Shown: positions 40,893-49,216 of the stretch, one piece after another
Layout of the letters: every line of letters begins with the position of its first letter
Numbering within the stretch: the first letter of the stretch is position 1
From: Pseudomonas sp. Irchel s3h14
GTDB lineage: Bacteria > Pseudomonadota > Gammaproteobacteria > Pseudomonadales > Pseudomonadaceae
NCBI RefSeq assembly: GCF_900187425.1
Contig: NZ_FYDJ01000007.1
Coordinates: 248,001-312,000, forward strand
Direction: 5' to 3'
DNA: 64,000 nt
The notes under the pieces: generated by a model
The model's database searches: none
The model's input: the letters and a program-made list of their open reading frames with translations, nothing else
What the model was told of the DNA's origin: nothing
Program-made: the position numbers and the translations under genes

Positions 40893-41939
40893 TCAAATCA
40901 CCCGGCACACCTCCTCCAGTGGACGAGGATCGATCCAGTCGCGGACGTCGAAGCGTTGCGGGATAAAGTCCCAGCGCTGGAGGAAGTCCGTCAGGTGTTG
41001 CAAGGCTGTGATCGAGGTTTCGTCGAGGGCGGTACGCAAGCGGCGGTGGGCATCTTCACCGTAGGCAGCCGCAACCCAATATTCGCTGGTGTTCAGTTCG
41101 CGAGCGAGGAAACGCCGGGTCTCCTCAGGGTGGGCCCAGGCCCAGCGTTCGGCATGCAGCACGCTGTCGACGATGCACAGCGCGGCGTCGAAATGTTCAT
41201 CCAGCAGGTGCTGGTCCACCGTCAGGGTGCGCGGCGTGCCGATGTTGGCGCGGATCAGCGGGTCGGGGTGGGAGCCGGTGTCGACCACCACATGCAGGCC
41301 GAACTCGTCCGCCAGTTGCAGGCCATGGGCGCCTTTGAGGAAGATCGCATCGACATCGCCATGCAACAGGCCGATCAGCTCCTGGTTGCGCCGACGCACG
41401 CGGTTGCTGTGCAGCCGGATCTGGGCGCCGAACACGTGGCGAACCGGGGTGTCGCTGTGAGTGCCGCCGTAGGGGTAGTCGACCAGATCGACGTCGGCGA
41501 CTTCAAGGCCTTCCAGGCTCAGCGCATTTTCCAGGCCGCGCAAGGCGCTGGCGCGGTTGAAATCGATTTTCACATTGGCCCATTTGGGCAGGCCGAAACG
41601 CCGGTCTTTCAGGTCGCGGATGGTTTTCACCGGACTGTCCGGATTGCTCACGATCAGTTGGACTTCGTCGCTCCAGGACAGGCCGATGACCCGGGTCTGC
41701 ACACCTGTTGAGCGCGCCCAGATGGCGGGCGTGTTGCCGCCATGCCGGACGGAATTGGGCAAGTGGTGATCAAAGTGCGCTTCGCGAATTTCCCGATCGT
41801 TGGATTCGCGCAGCGCCTGGATGTTGGTCCCGAAAGGACGGAACGCCTCGGCCAGTCGGCCGGATTCGACGGCAATCCCCAGCCCGGTGGGAACCGGGCT
41901 GTGGGTATACCAGAGGGTATCAAGGAAGTGGGTGCTCAT
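40893..41939 (-). CDS. DszB-family homologue 1 with the catalytic cysteine replaced by serine
   Basis: 348 aa from the ATG at 41939; upstream extension of the frame is antisense-like and overlaps the previous gene. There is no signal peptide. The N-terminus LDTLWYTHSPVPTGLGIAVESG aligns with 2-(2'-hydroxyphenyl)benzenesulfinate desulfinase DszB (YSNCPVP), with S14 at the position of catalytic Cys27. H55 (EAHFDHH) and R65 (VRHGGNTPAIW) match His60 and Arg70, with the same 10-residue spacing. The fold is that of periplasmic binding proteins. It is 40 bp downstream of homologue 2 and presumably co-transcribed with it from the sigma-54 promoter at 43.1 kb. It may be a non-catalytic partner or have a new function. 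Confidence 0.72.
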   Translation of the reverse strand: MSTHFLDTLWYTHSPVPTGLGIAVESGRLAEAFRPFGTNIQALRESNDREIREAHFDHHLPNSVRHGGNTPAIWARSTGVQTRVIGLSWSDEVQLIVSNPDSPVKTIRDLKDRRFGLPKWANVKIDFNRASALRGLENALSLEGLEVADVDLVDYPYGGTHSDTPVRHVFGAQIRLHSNRVRRRNQELIGLLHGDVDAIFLKGAHGLQLADEFGLHVVVDTGSHPDPLIRANIGTPRTLTVDQHLLDEHFDAALCIVDSVLHAERWAWAHPEETRRFLARELNTSEYWVAAAYGEDAHRRLRTALDETSITALQHLTDFLQRWDFIPQRFDVRDWIDPRPLEEVCRVI

Positions 41940-41979
41940 GAGGCCTGCTTGTGGGAAAGGTCTTGTCGAGCCCGGGGCA

Positions 41980-43032
41980 TCAGCCGGCCAGTGCGGTGGC
42001 TGAGCGCAAGGATTCCAGTGGACGCGGGTCGATCCAGTCGCGGACCGAAAAGCTCTGCGGGATGAAATTCCAGCGCTGCAGGAAATCGGTGAAGTCCTGC
42101 AGGCCGAGGATCGAGTTCTCATGCAGGTTGGTGCGCAGGCGCTGGTGGGCATCTTCACCATAGGCCGCGGTAACCCAGAACTCGCTGCTGTTGGTTTCCC
42201 TGGCCAGGTAGCGCCGGGTGTCCTCGGGGTTGTTCCAGGCCCAGGTCTCGGCACGCAGCACCGAGTCGAGAATGCCGACGGCGGCATCGTAATGGTGATC
42301 GAGCAGATGCAGGTCGACACTCAGGGTACGCGGTGTGCCGTTGTTGGCGCGGATCAATGGCTCCGGGTGCGAGCCGGTGTCGATCACCGTGTGCAGGCCG
42401 AACTGATGGGCGACGTGTGCGGCGGAGGCGCCCTTGAGGAAGATCGCGTCCACTTCGCCGCGCAGCAGGCCGACCAGTTCCGCGTTCTGCCCGCCGTTGC
42501 GCCGACCGCCGAAGGTGCTGATGCCGGCGACGGTTTGCGCGGCTTCATCGCTGTGGGTGCCACCGCGCAGGTAGTCCACCAGCTCGACATCGCTGACTTC
42601 CAGGCCCTCGAGTTTCAGCGCGTTTTCCAGGCCGCGAATAGCCTGGGCGCGGGAGAAATCGATCTGCGCGTTGGCCCACAGCGGCAGGCCGAATTTGCGT
42701 CCCTTGAGGTCCTTGGCGGTCTTGATCCCGCTGTCCGGCAGGGTCAGGATCAATTGCACCTCATCCTGCCAGGACAGGCCGATTACCCGAGTTTCGCGGC
42801 CACTGGCACGGGCCCAGATGGCCGGAATGTTGCCGCCGTGGCGCACCGAATTCTGCAGGGTATGGTCGAAGTGCGACTCGCGCACGGCCTGGTTTTCCGA
42901 TTCGCGCAGGGACTTGATCGCTGTGCCCTGGGCATTCAGGGTCTGCTCCAGCCAGCCTTTCTGCACGGCAATGCCAAGACCGGTGGGCACCGGGCAGCGG
43001 GTGTACCAGAGGGTATCCAAAGCTTGACTCAT
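41980..43032 (-). CDS. DszB-family homologue 2 with intact Cys-His-Arg catalytic set
   Basis: 350 aa from the ATG at 43032 (AGGA 9 nt upstream), with no signal peptide. LDTLWYTRCPVPTGLGIAVQKG holds C13, followed by H54 (ESHFDHT) and R64 (VRHGGNIPAIW), the counterparts of DszB Cys27, His60 and Arg70. DszB removes sulfite from an aromatic sulfinate, the last step of dibenzothiophene desulfurisation. Database entries for this group are often labelled ABC substrate-binding proteins, but the missing export signal favours a cytoplasmic enzyme. A near-perfect sigma-54 promoter (43098-43113) lies about 65 bp upstream. Confidence 0.75.
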   Translation of the reverse strand: MSQALDTLWYTRCPVPTGLGIAVQKGWLEQTLNAQGTAIKSLRESENQAVRESHFDHTLQNSVRHGGNIPAIWARASGRETRVIGLSWQDEVQLILTLPDSGIKTAKDLKGRKFGLPLWANAQIDFSRAQAIRGLENALKLEGLEVSDVELVDYLRGGTHSDEAAQTVAGISTFGGRRNGGQNAELVGLLRGEVDAIFLKGASAAHVAHQFGLHTVIDTGSHPEPLIRANNGTPRTLSVDLHLLDHHYDAAVGILDSVLRAETWAWNNPEDTRRYLARETNSSEFWVTAAYGEDAHQRLRTNLHENSILGLQDFTDFLQRWNFIPQSFSVRDWIDPRPLESLRSATALAG

Positions 43033-43097
43033 GTGTTCGTTCCTTTGCGTTGACGAAGGGCCGGAACGCGGTTGCGTCCGGTGGTACAGCGATAATT

Positions 43098-43113
43098 GCA
43101 ACCGCTGTGCCAG
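43098..43113 (-). promoter_or_regulatory. Sigma-54 promoter of the tandem DszB-like genes
   Basis: The minus strand reads TGGCACAGCGGTTGCA, an essentially perfect -24/-12 element (TGGCAC and TTGCA with the correct spacing). It is the best match of the four in the window. Confidence 0.82.
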
Positions 43114-43218
43114 TCTCTTGCTTCGGGTTGAAAGCCCCGTGTTTCGGGACCTTCAGCGCCGAGGCCTGGGGCCGGGGCGGGGTGGTTGCGTTGCTAGCAA
43201 CACAGCAACAGCAGTGGT

Positions 43219-43234
43219 TGTTGGGGGGCCAGCA
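43219..43234 (-). promoter_or_regulatory. Candidate SfnR upstream activating site
   Basis: TGTTG-GGGGGC-CAGCA, an instance of the dyad TGYTG-N6-CARCA, is 106 bp upstream of the -24 box at 43113. A second dyad GTTGCTAGCAAC (about 43187-43198) lies between them. Sigma-54 activators bind such dyads 100-200 bp upstream. Confidence 0.5.
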
Positions 43235-43257
43235 AGGGTTGTCGCGAGTGCATCGGC

Positions 43258-45021
43258 TCAGTTCGCCACAGCCGGCCGTCCCTGACTCTGCAGGGCAAAC
43301 AGCCGGGAATAGAAACCGCCTTCCAGTGCCGCCAGATCGCTGTGGCGGCCGCGTTCCAGCACCTCGCCATTGCGCATCACCAGAATCAGGTCGGCATTCA
43401 TCACGGTGCTCAGGCGGTGGGCGATGATCACTGAGCTGCGGCCGCTGATCAGTTGTTCCAGGCCCCGTTGCACCAGGTGCTCGGACTCGGAATCGAGGGC
43501 GCTGGTGGCTTCGTCGAGGATGATCAGTTGCGGGTCCTTGAGGATCGCCCGGGCAATAGCGACCCGTTGCTTTTCGCCACCGGAGAGCTTGATGCCGCGC
43601 TCGCCGACCAGGGTCTCGTACTGGTTTTCCATGCGCTGGATGAACTCGTCGGCATGGGCCGCGCGCGCCGCTTCGCGGACTTTCTCGATGGTCGCTCCGG
43701 GGCGGGCGAACGCGATGTTTTCGCCGATGCTGTCGTTGAACAGCGCCACATCCTGCAACACCACGCCCATCAGTGCGCGCACGCTGCGTTGCTGATAGTC
43801 GCGCAGGTCGATGCCATTGATCAGGATCCGGCCTTCGCTGACATCGTAGAAACGCATCAGCAGTTTGACGATGGTGGTTTTGCCGCTGCCACTGGTGCCC
43901 ACGAGGGCCAGCGTACGGCTGGCCTCCAGGTGGAAGGACACGTGCTTAAGTGCGTACTCTTCTTTGCCCGGGTAACGGAAACCGACATTGTCGAATGTGA
44001 TGCTGTCGAGCCGGGTCAGGGGAATCGCATCCGGGCGGTCGGCGTGCTCGGCGGCAATGTCCAGCAGCTCGATCAGGCGCTCGGCGTTGCTCTCGATCTC
44101 CCCGGCCTGGTTGATCTGCCGGGCGATGGGCGCGATGTTGTTGATCAGGTTCTGGGTCAGGGTCAGGATCAGCAGGATATCGCCGGTGGTGAAGCGCCCT
44201 TGCAAGGCGCCATGCACCGTCAACGCCACGGCGATGAACACGCCAAAGGTGTTGATCAGGTTCAGCACCTGTTCCGAACGCCACTCGGTGGTATGCAGCT
44301 TGCCGCGGGTGATCAGCCATTCGGCCTGGGTGTCGTCATAGCGCTGCTTGACCGCCGGCTCGCCACCGAAACTGCGCACGGTGGAAATGTTCCCGACCAT
44401 CTCCGCCAGCAGCCCGGTCATGCGTCCGGCCAGGGCCTGCCAGCCGCGCCGATAGGGGCGCGTCCAACCGACGGTGCGGTAGGAAATCCAGAAATTGAGC
44501 AGCAGCACAGCGGCCATGATCGCACCCACCAGCGGTGCCTTGACCAGCAGCACCGTGATGATGAAGAGCATCTGCAGGATGTTCGCCAGGGTGCCTTCGG
44601 TCAGCGACGACAGCCACATGGTGATGCTGGTGATGTTGCCGAAGCGGTCCATGATTTCACCGACCCGGGTCTTCTCGAAGTAGTCGATGGACTTCTGCGT
44701 CATGTTGTCGAAGACGCGCTGGCGAAAGGTACTGACGGTATCCAGCCAGAGATCGTCGGCCTGTTTGTTTTGCAGGGCGCCGAACACCACGACCCCCAGG
44801 CGCAGGGCAAAGAAGATGCTCAGCAGTACGGTCACGCTCCAGGTCGCTTCCTCCTTGCTGATGGTGCCGGCGAGCAGTTGTGCGATGGCGTCGACGATGA
44901 ACTTGTAGAGATAGGGCGTGGCCGTGCCGATGACCCCGAGGATGGTGCCGACGGCGATGACGCCGATCACCCGTCCACGGTATTCGGGGATGAACTGAAT
45001 GGTGCGCCAGAGGTTTTTCAT
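43258..45021 (-). CDS. ABC exporter (fused membrane domain and ATPase), MsbA/MDR type
   Basis: 587 aa half-transporter. Six membrane segments lie in residues 1-310 (VIGVIAVGTILGVIGTATPYLY; LLSIFFALRLGVVVFGAL). The ATPase has Walker A GTSGSGKTT, Q-loop VLQDVALFNDSIGENI, signature LSGGEKQRVAIARAI, Walker [15 protein letters not shown] and H-loop IAHRLSTV. It is the last gene of the long minus-strand sulfur operon, 76 bp after the nitroreductase. A homodimer would export a hydrophobic compound, perhaps the desulfurised carbon skeleton (inference). Confidence 0.9.
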   Translation of the reverse strand: MKNLWRTIQFIPEYRGRVIGVIAVGTILGVIGTATPYLYKFIVDAIAQLLAGTISKEEATWSVTVLLSIFFALRLGVVVFGALQNKQADDLWLDTVSTFRQRVFDNMTQKSIDYFEKTRVGEIMDRFGNITSITMWLSSLTEGTLANILQMLFIITVLLVKAPLVGAIMAAVLLLNFWISYRTVGWTRPYRRGWQALAGRMTGLLAEMVGNISTVRSFGGEPAVKQRYDDTQAEWLITRGKLHTTEWRSEQVLNLINTFGVFIAVALTVHGALQGRFTTGDILLILTLTQNLINNIAPIARQINQAGEIESNAERLIELLDIAAEHADRPDAIPLTRLDSITFDNVGFRYPGKEEYALKHVSFHLEASRTLALVGTSGSGKTTIVKLLMRFYDVSEGRILINGIDLRDYQQRSVRALMGVVLQDVALFNDSIGENIAFARPGATIEKVREAARAAHADEFIQRMENQYETLVGERGIKLSGGEKQRVAIARAILKDPQLIILDEATSALDSESEHLVQRGLEQLISGRSSVIIAHRLSTVMNADLILVMRNGEVLERGRHSDLAALEGGFYSRLFALQSQGRPAVAN

Positions 45022-45097
45022 AGGGTTTCTTGTCGATCAAAGGCTGATAGGGGGCATCGCGACGTCAGTCGTGCCTGCGCTTGTACGGTGCTGTCGG

Positions 45098-45697
45098 TCA
45101 GGTCGCCTCGAAAGCAAAACGTCCTTCGGCGACGACGTTCTGCAGCGGATGGCGCGGGGTTGGCTGTTCCCGCGCCTGCAGTTCAATGGACAGGGTTTCC
45201 CGGGCGGCCTGTTTGCCGATGGCGATGGCGATTTCCACCTGGTAACCCTCCGGCACACCGAGCACTTCACGGGCCTTGTCACGGTCGAAACCGCCGATGG
45301 CATGGCTACGCCAACCGGCATGTTCGGCTTGCAGGGCCAGGCTGGCCCAGGCTGCTCCGGCGTCCAGTGAATGGCTGCGCAGGTGGGTGGCTTCACTCGC
45401 ACCGGGACGCCAATGGCTGGTTTTCGACACCAGCACGATCAGCGCCGAGGCCTTGGCCGCCCAGCGCCGATTGTTCTCGTTGAGCAACTCGAGCAACGAG
45501 CCCCAATGTGCGGAATCGTTGCGCGCGTAGATAAAACGCCAGGGCTGCGAATTGTTCGCCGAAGGTGCCCAGCGCGCCGCCTCGAACAGGCTGTCGAGCG
45601 TGTCTTGGTCGATGGGTTCGCCGGTAAAGGCACGGGGTGACCAGCGATTGATGAACAGCGGATGAATCGCGTGGGTGGACTGTCGGGTCTGGGACAT
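45098..45697 (-). CDS. Nitroreductase-family flavoprotein
   Basis: 199 aa. FMN-binding features are INRWSPRAFTGEPIDQDTLDSLFEAARWAPSANNSQPWRF (in part; RWSPRAF and the APSANNSQPW loop) and the C-terminal GYQVEIAIAIGKQA. Family members transfer electrons from NAD(P)H to flavins, nitroaromatics or quinones. Set between a DszA-like monooxygenase operon and an exporter, it could supply reduced FMN to the monooxygenase or reduce the substrate; no dedicated flavin reductase (DszD/SsuE type) is otherwise present. Confidence 0.87.
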   Translation of the reverse strand: MSQTRQSTHAIHPLFINRWSPRAFTGEPIDQDTLDSLFEAARWAPSANNSQPWRFIYARNDSAHWGSLLELLNENNRRWAAKASALIVLVSKTSHWRPGASEATHLRSHSLDAGAAWASLALQAEHAGWRSHAIGGFDRDKAREVLGVPEGYQVEIAIAIGKQAARETLSIELQAREQPTPRHPLQNVVAEGRFAFEAT

Positions 45698-45722
45698 GGC
45701 AAGGCCTCGAAAATGGGGTGGG

Positions 45723-47591
45723 TCAGCGTTTGGCGGTCAGGGGACTGGCGGTCTTGTCCCACCAGGTGGCGATCACCCACTCGTTGGCGCCGTAGTACAG
45801 CGGCAGGGTTTGCGGCTGTTGCAGGCGTTGGTTGTAGATGAAGTAGTGCTTGTCCAGGTAGCGCCAGGGGATCACGTAGTGGCTGTGCATCAGCACCCGG
45901 TCGAGGGCATGGGCGGCGGTCTGTTGCGCTGGCAGGCTGTCGGCTTCGAGCAGGTTCTTGATCAGGCCGTCGACTGCTGCGGACTTCACTCCGGTGATGT
46001 TTTCCGAGCCGGGGCGGTCGGCATCCCGGCTGTTGAAGTTGCGCCACAGTTCATCACCGGGCATGCGCGCCTCACGCAAGGCGAGGGTGGTGTAGTCGTA
46101 TTCGAAATGGGTCATCTGTTTGCGGCTGGTGGCGGCGTCGGTCAGGCGCTTCTTCACCACCACGCCGATCTTGCTCAGGTTGAGGTAGATCGGATCGGTA
46201 AAGGGGCTTTGCGCGCGAGTGCCGGCCACTTCGAGAATGAACGGCTCGCCCTTGGCGTTGCGCAACACGCCGTCGCGGTTATGCCAACCGGCGGCGGCGA
46301 ACAGGTCCAGGGCCTTGGTCAGGTTCTGCCGGACGCTGGCCGGCGCCCGGGTCGACGGCTGGACCAGCATCGGACCGAACACCGCCGGCGGTATCTGCCC
46401 ACGGTAAGGCTCCAGCAGCTTCAGCTCGTCGGCACTGGGCAAACCCGTGGCGGCCAACGGGCTGTTGGCGAAAAAGCTGTCGACCCGCTTGAATTCGTTA
46501 TCGAAAATCTTCTGGTTGATCCATTCGAAGTCCAGGGCATAGTTCAGCGCCTCGCGCACTCGCGGGTCCTGGAAGCGCTCCTTGCGCAGGTTGACTACCC
46601 AGCCGTTCATGGCCGGCGGGTTGCGGTGGGGGAACTCGCGCTTGAGCAACTCGCCTTTATCGAAACGCTTTCCGATGTACTGGCAGCACCAGTAACGCAT
46701 CTGGGTTTCGCTGATGAAGTCATAATCGCCGGCACGCAGGGCGGCGACCTGGGTGTCGCGGTCCTTGTAGAGTTTGTAGTCGATGCTGTCGAAGTTGAAC
46801 GAACCGCGACGGACCGGCAGGTCGCTGGCCCAATAGTCGGGATTGCGTCGATAGACGATGCTGCGTCCGCTGATGGCCTTGTCGATCCGGTAGGGGCCGC
46901 TGGCGATTGGCTGTTCGAAGCGCCGTTCGTCGAACGCCACGATCTGGCCGTCGGCCTGCAACCCCCACTTCGGCGAGAACACCGGCAGGCTGCCGGCGAT
47001 GAACGACAGGTCACGGCCCTTGCGCTTGAACTCGAAGCGCACCCGCAGTGGGTCGAGGACCACCACACGCTCGATTTCGCCGAAGTAGGCTTTGAAGCGC
47101 GGGCTGGCCTTGCCGCCAGTGAGCGTCTGAAACGAATACAGCACGTCCGCGGCAGTCACCGGATCGCCATTGGAGAAACGCGCCTTGGGGTTGAGGTGAA
47201 ATTCCACCGCGCCGAAGTCCGGGGCCACCTGGATATCGTCGGCGAGCAAGCCGTATTGGGTATTCAGTTCGTCGAGGCCATTGATGGTCAGGGTCTCGAA
47301 CACCAGTTCCAGCAAACCCGGCGGTGGCGTGCCGCGCAGGCTGTAGGGGTTGTATTTGTCGAAGCTGCTGTTGGTGGCGACCAGCGACATGGACAGGCTG
47401 CCGCCCTTAGGCGCCTGGGGATTCACATAATCGAAGTACTGGAAATCCGCTGGGTATTTCGGCGTGCCGAATTGCGCGACCGCATGGGCCGCCCATGCCG
47501 GTGACGCGGTGCCCAGCAGCACAGCGGCGAACGTCATGCCCTGGGCCAGGCGATTCAGGGGCTGCAACAACGGGAGTCTGAACACTTTCAT
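45723..47591 (-). CDS. YejA-like extracellular substrate-binding protein
   Basis: 622 aa from the ATG at 47591 (GGAAG 8 nt upstream; a start at 47606 lacks a ribosome site). The signal peptide ends TASPAWAA. The family 5 binding-protein fold is of the long YejA type: YPADFQYFDYVNPQAPKGGSLSMSLVATNSSFDKYNPYSLRGTPPPG (in part) and FHLNPKARFSNGDPVTAADVLYSFQTL. In enterobacteria YejABEF takes up peptides such as microcin C. Here it belongs to a sulfur-associated operon, so the ligand may be a larger organosulfur conjugate. Confidence 0.88.
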   Translation of the reverse strand: MKVFRLPLLQPLNRLAQGMTFAAVLLGTASPAWAAHAVAQFGTPKYPADFQYFDYVNPQAPKGGSLSMSLVATNSSFDKYNPYSLRGTPPPGLLELVFETLTINGLDELNTQYGLLADDIQVAPDFGAVEFHLNPKARFSNGDPVTAADVLYSFQTLTGGKASPRFKAYFGEIERVVVLDPLRVRFEFKRKGRDLSFIAGSLPVFSPKWGLQADGQIVAFDERRFEQPIASGPYRIDKAISGRSIVYRRNPDYWASDLPVRRGSFNFDSIDYKLYKDRDTQVAALRAGDYDFISETQMRYWCCQYIGKRFDKGELLKREFPHRNPPAMNGWVVNLRKERFQDPRVREALNYALDFEWINQKIFDNEFKRVDSFFANSPLAATGLPSADELKLLEPYRGQIPPAVFGPMLVQPSTRAPASVRQNLTKALDLFAAAGWHNRDGVLRNAKGEPFILEVAGTRAQSPFTDPIYLNLSKIGVVVKKRLTDAATSRKQMTHFEYDYTTLALREARMPGDELWRNFNSRDADRPGSENITGVKSAAVDGLIKNLLEADSLPAQQTAAHALDRVLMHSHYVIPWRYLDKHYFIYNQRLQQPQTLPLYYGANEWVIATWWDKTASPLTAKR

Positions 47592-47614
47592 AAGCACTGC
47601 TTCCATGAACCGGA

Positions 47615-49216
47615 TTACAACGAGGCCTGAACCAGACGTTGGGTATAGGGGTGCCGGGGATTGGCGATCAGGCTGGCGGTGTCCCCGGACTCGACGATCA
47701 CCCCGTCCTTCATCACATACAGGCGGTGCGCCAGGGCATTGACCACCGCCAGGTCATGGCTGATCAGCACATAACTCAGGGCGTGTTTTTTCTGCAGGCT
47801 GACCAGAAGTTGCAGCACCTGGTTCTGGATCGAGACGTCGAGGGCCGAAGTCGGCTCGTCCAGCACCACCACCCGCGGCTTGAGCACCAACGCCCGGGCA
47901 ATGGCGATGCGCTGGCGCTGACCGCCGGAAAACTCGTGGGGGTAACGGGTCAGGGCGCTGCTGGGCAGGCCGACTTCGCCCAGCACTTCGACGATGCGCT
48001 GCAAGCGTTGCGCGGCATTCAGTTCGGGGAAGTGCAGGGCCAGTCCTTCGCCGACGATCTGCGCCACCGTCTGCCGCGGCGAAAGCGAGCCGTACGGGTC
48101 CTGGAACACCACCTGCAACCGGGCGCGCAAGGCACGCTTCTGTTGTCGGGTACGCTGGCTGATGGGGATGCCGTCGAATTCCAGCTCGCCATCCTGCACC
48201 GGGATCAGGCTGAGAATGGCCTGGGCAAGAGTCGATTTTCCCGAACCGGATTCACCGACCACGCCAATGGTTTCACCGGCCTTCAACGAGACTTCGGCAC
48301 CTTCCAGAGCGATGTAGCGCTCATGGCCGAACCAGCCGCGCCAACCCGGACGCTTCTTCGGATACTCCACGCGCAGCCCCGACGTCTGCAGCAAGGTCGC
48401 GGCGTCGTTGGCGATCGGTTCGATCTGCCGTTGCGGACGGCTGTTGAGCAGCTTGATGGTGTAGGGATGTTGCGGGTTGGCGAACAGTGCAGCGGTTTCG
48501 TTGCTCTCCACCAGCTTGCCGTGTTCCATCACGGCCACGCGCTGGGCAAAGCACCGCACCAGGTTGAGGTCGTGGGTGATCAGCAAAATCGCCATGCCCT
48601 GGCCATCGCCCCGAGCGAGTTCTTCGTCCTGCAGATCCAGCAGCAACTGCACGATGCGCGCACGCACGGTCATGTCCAGCGCGGTGGTCGGCTCGTCGGC
48701 GATCAGCAGTTTCGGCCGGCAGGCCAGCGCCATGGCGATCACCGCCCGCTGCAACTGGCCACCGGACAACTGATGCGGATAGCTGTCGACCCGCCGTTCC
48801 GGCTCGCGAATGCCGGTGCGGGCGAGCAGGGCGATTGTTCTTTCCCGGGCCTCGCGCGGGGTCAGGCCTTCGTGCAGTTGCAGGGTCTCGATGATCTGTT
48901 CACCGATGCTGAACAGGGGGTTCAGCGCCGACATCGGCTCCTGGAAAATCATCGCCACGTCGCGCCCGCGAATCTGCCGGATCTGCGCCTCGGATTTTTC
49001 CAGCAACTCCTGGCCTTCCAGGCGAATGCTGCCTTGAATCCGCGCCTGGGCGAGCAGGCGCAGGATCGACAGCGCCGTCACGGTTTTCCCCGAGCCGGAT
49101 TCGCCGACCAGCGCCAGGCGTTCGCCGGGCTGGATCTGCAGGTTGAGGTCATCGACCACCCGGCGGTTGCCGAGGCTGATCGTCAGGTGTTCCAGGCTCA
49201 GCAAGGGCGTGCTCAT
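47615..49216 (-). CDS. YejF-like ABC ATPase with two nucleotide-binding domains
   Basis: 533 aa tandem ATPase. The first half has GESGSGKTV, LSGGQLQR and [12 protein letters not shown]. The second half has [17 protein letters not shown] and VVVLDEPTSALD. Fusing both ATPases in one chain is the usual arrangement for YejF. It shares one base with the YejE-like stop at 49216. The opposite strand has a long open frame that is an antisense artefact. Confidence 0.93.
   Translation of the reverse strand: MSTPLLSLEHLTISLGNRRVVDDLNLQIQPGERLALVGESGSGKTVTALSILRLLAQARIQGSIRLEGQELLEKSEAQIRQIRGRDVAMIFQEPMSALNPLFSIGEQIIETLQLHEGLTPREARERTIALLARTGIREPERRVDSYPHQLSGGQLQRAVIAMALACRPKLLIADEPTTALDMTVRARIVQLLLDLQDEELARGDGQGMAILLITHDLNLVRCFAQRVAVMEHGKLVESNETAALFANPQHPYTIKLLNSRPQRQIEPIANDAATLLQTSGLRVEYPKKRPGWRGWFGHERYIALEGAEVSLKAGETIGVVGESGSGKSTLAQAILSLIPVQDGELEFDGIPISQRTRQQKRALRARLQVVFQDPYGSLSPRQTVAQIVGEGLALHFPELNAAQRLQRIVEVLGEVGLPSSALTRYPHEFSGGQRQRIAIARALVLKPRVVVLDEPTSALDVSIQNQVLQLLVSLQKKHALSYVLISHDLAVVNALAHRLYVMKDGVIVESGDTASLIANPRHPYTQRLVQASL

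Noticed and set aside
41940..42320. N-terminal extension of DszB homologue 1 (475-aa frame)
   Set aside because: The extra 127 codons overlap the end of homologue 2 out of frame and have low-complexity Pro/Ser/Thr composition typical of a wrong frame.
43187..43198. GTTGCTAGCAAC as a further SfnR site
   Set aside because: It is a perfect palindrome near the promoter, but its half-site spacing (TTG-N4-CAA) differs from the N6 spacing of the others, so it was not counted as a consensus member.
43453..45483. A 676-codon open frame on the + strand opposite the ABC exporter
   Set aside because: It is antisense to a clearly coding gene, has no family motif and is explained by GC-rich third positions on the other strand. 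The same holds for long frames opposite 37599-39971, 45723-47591, 47615-49216 and 50358-51419.
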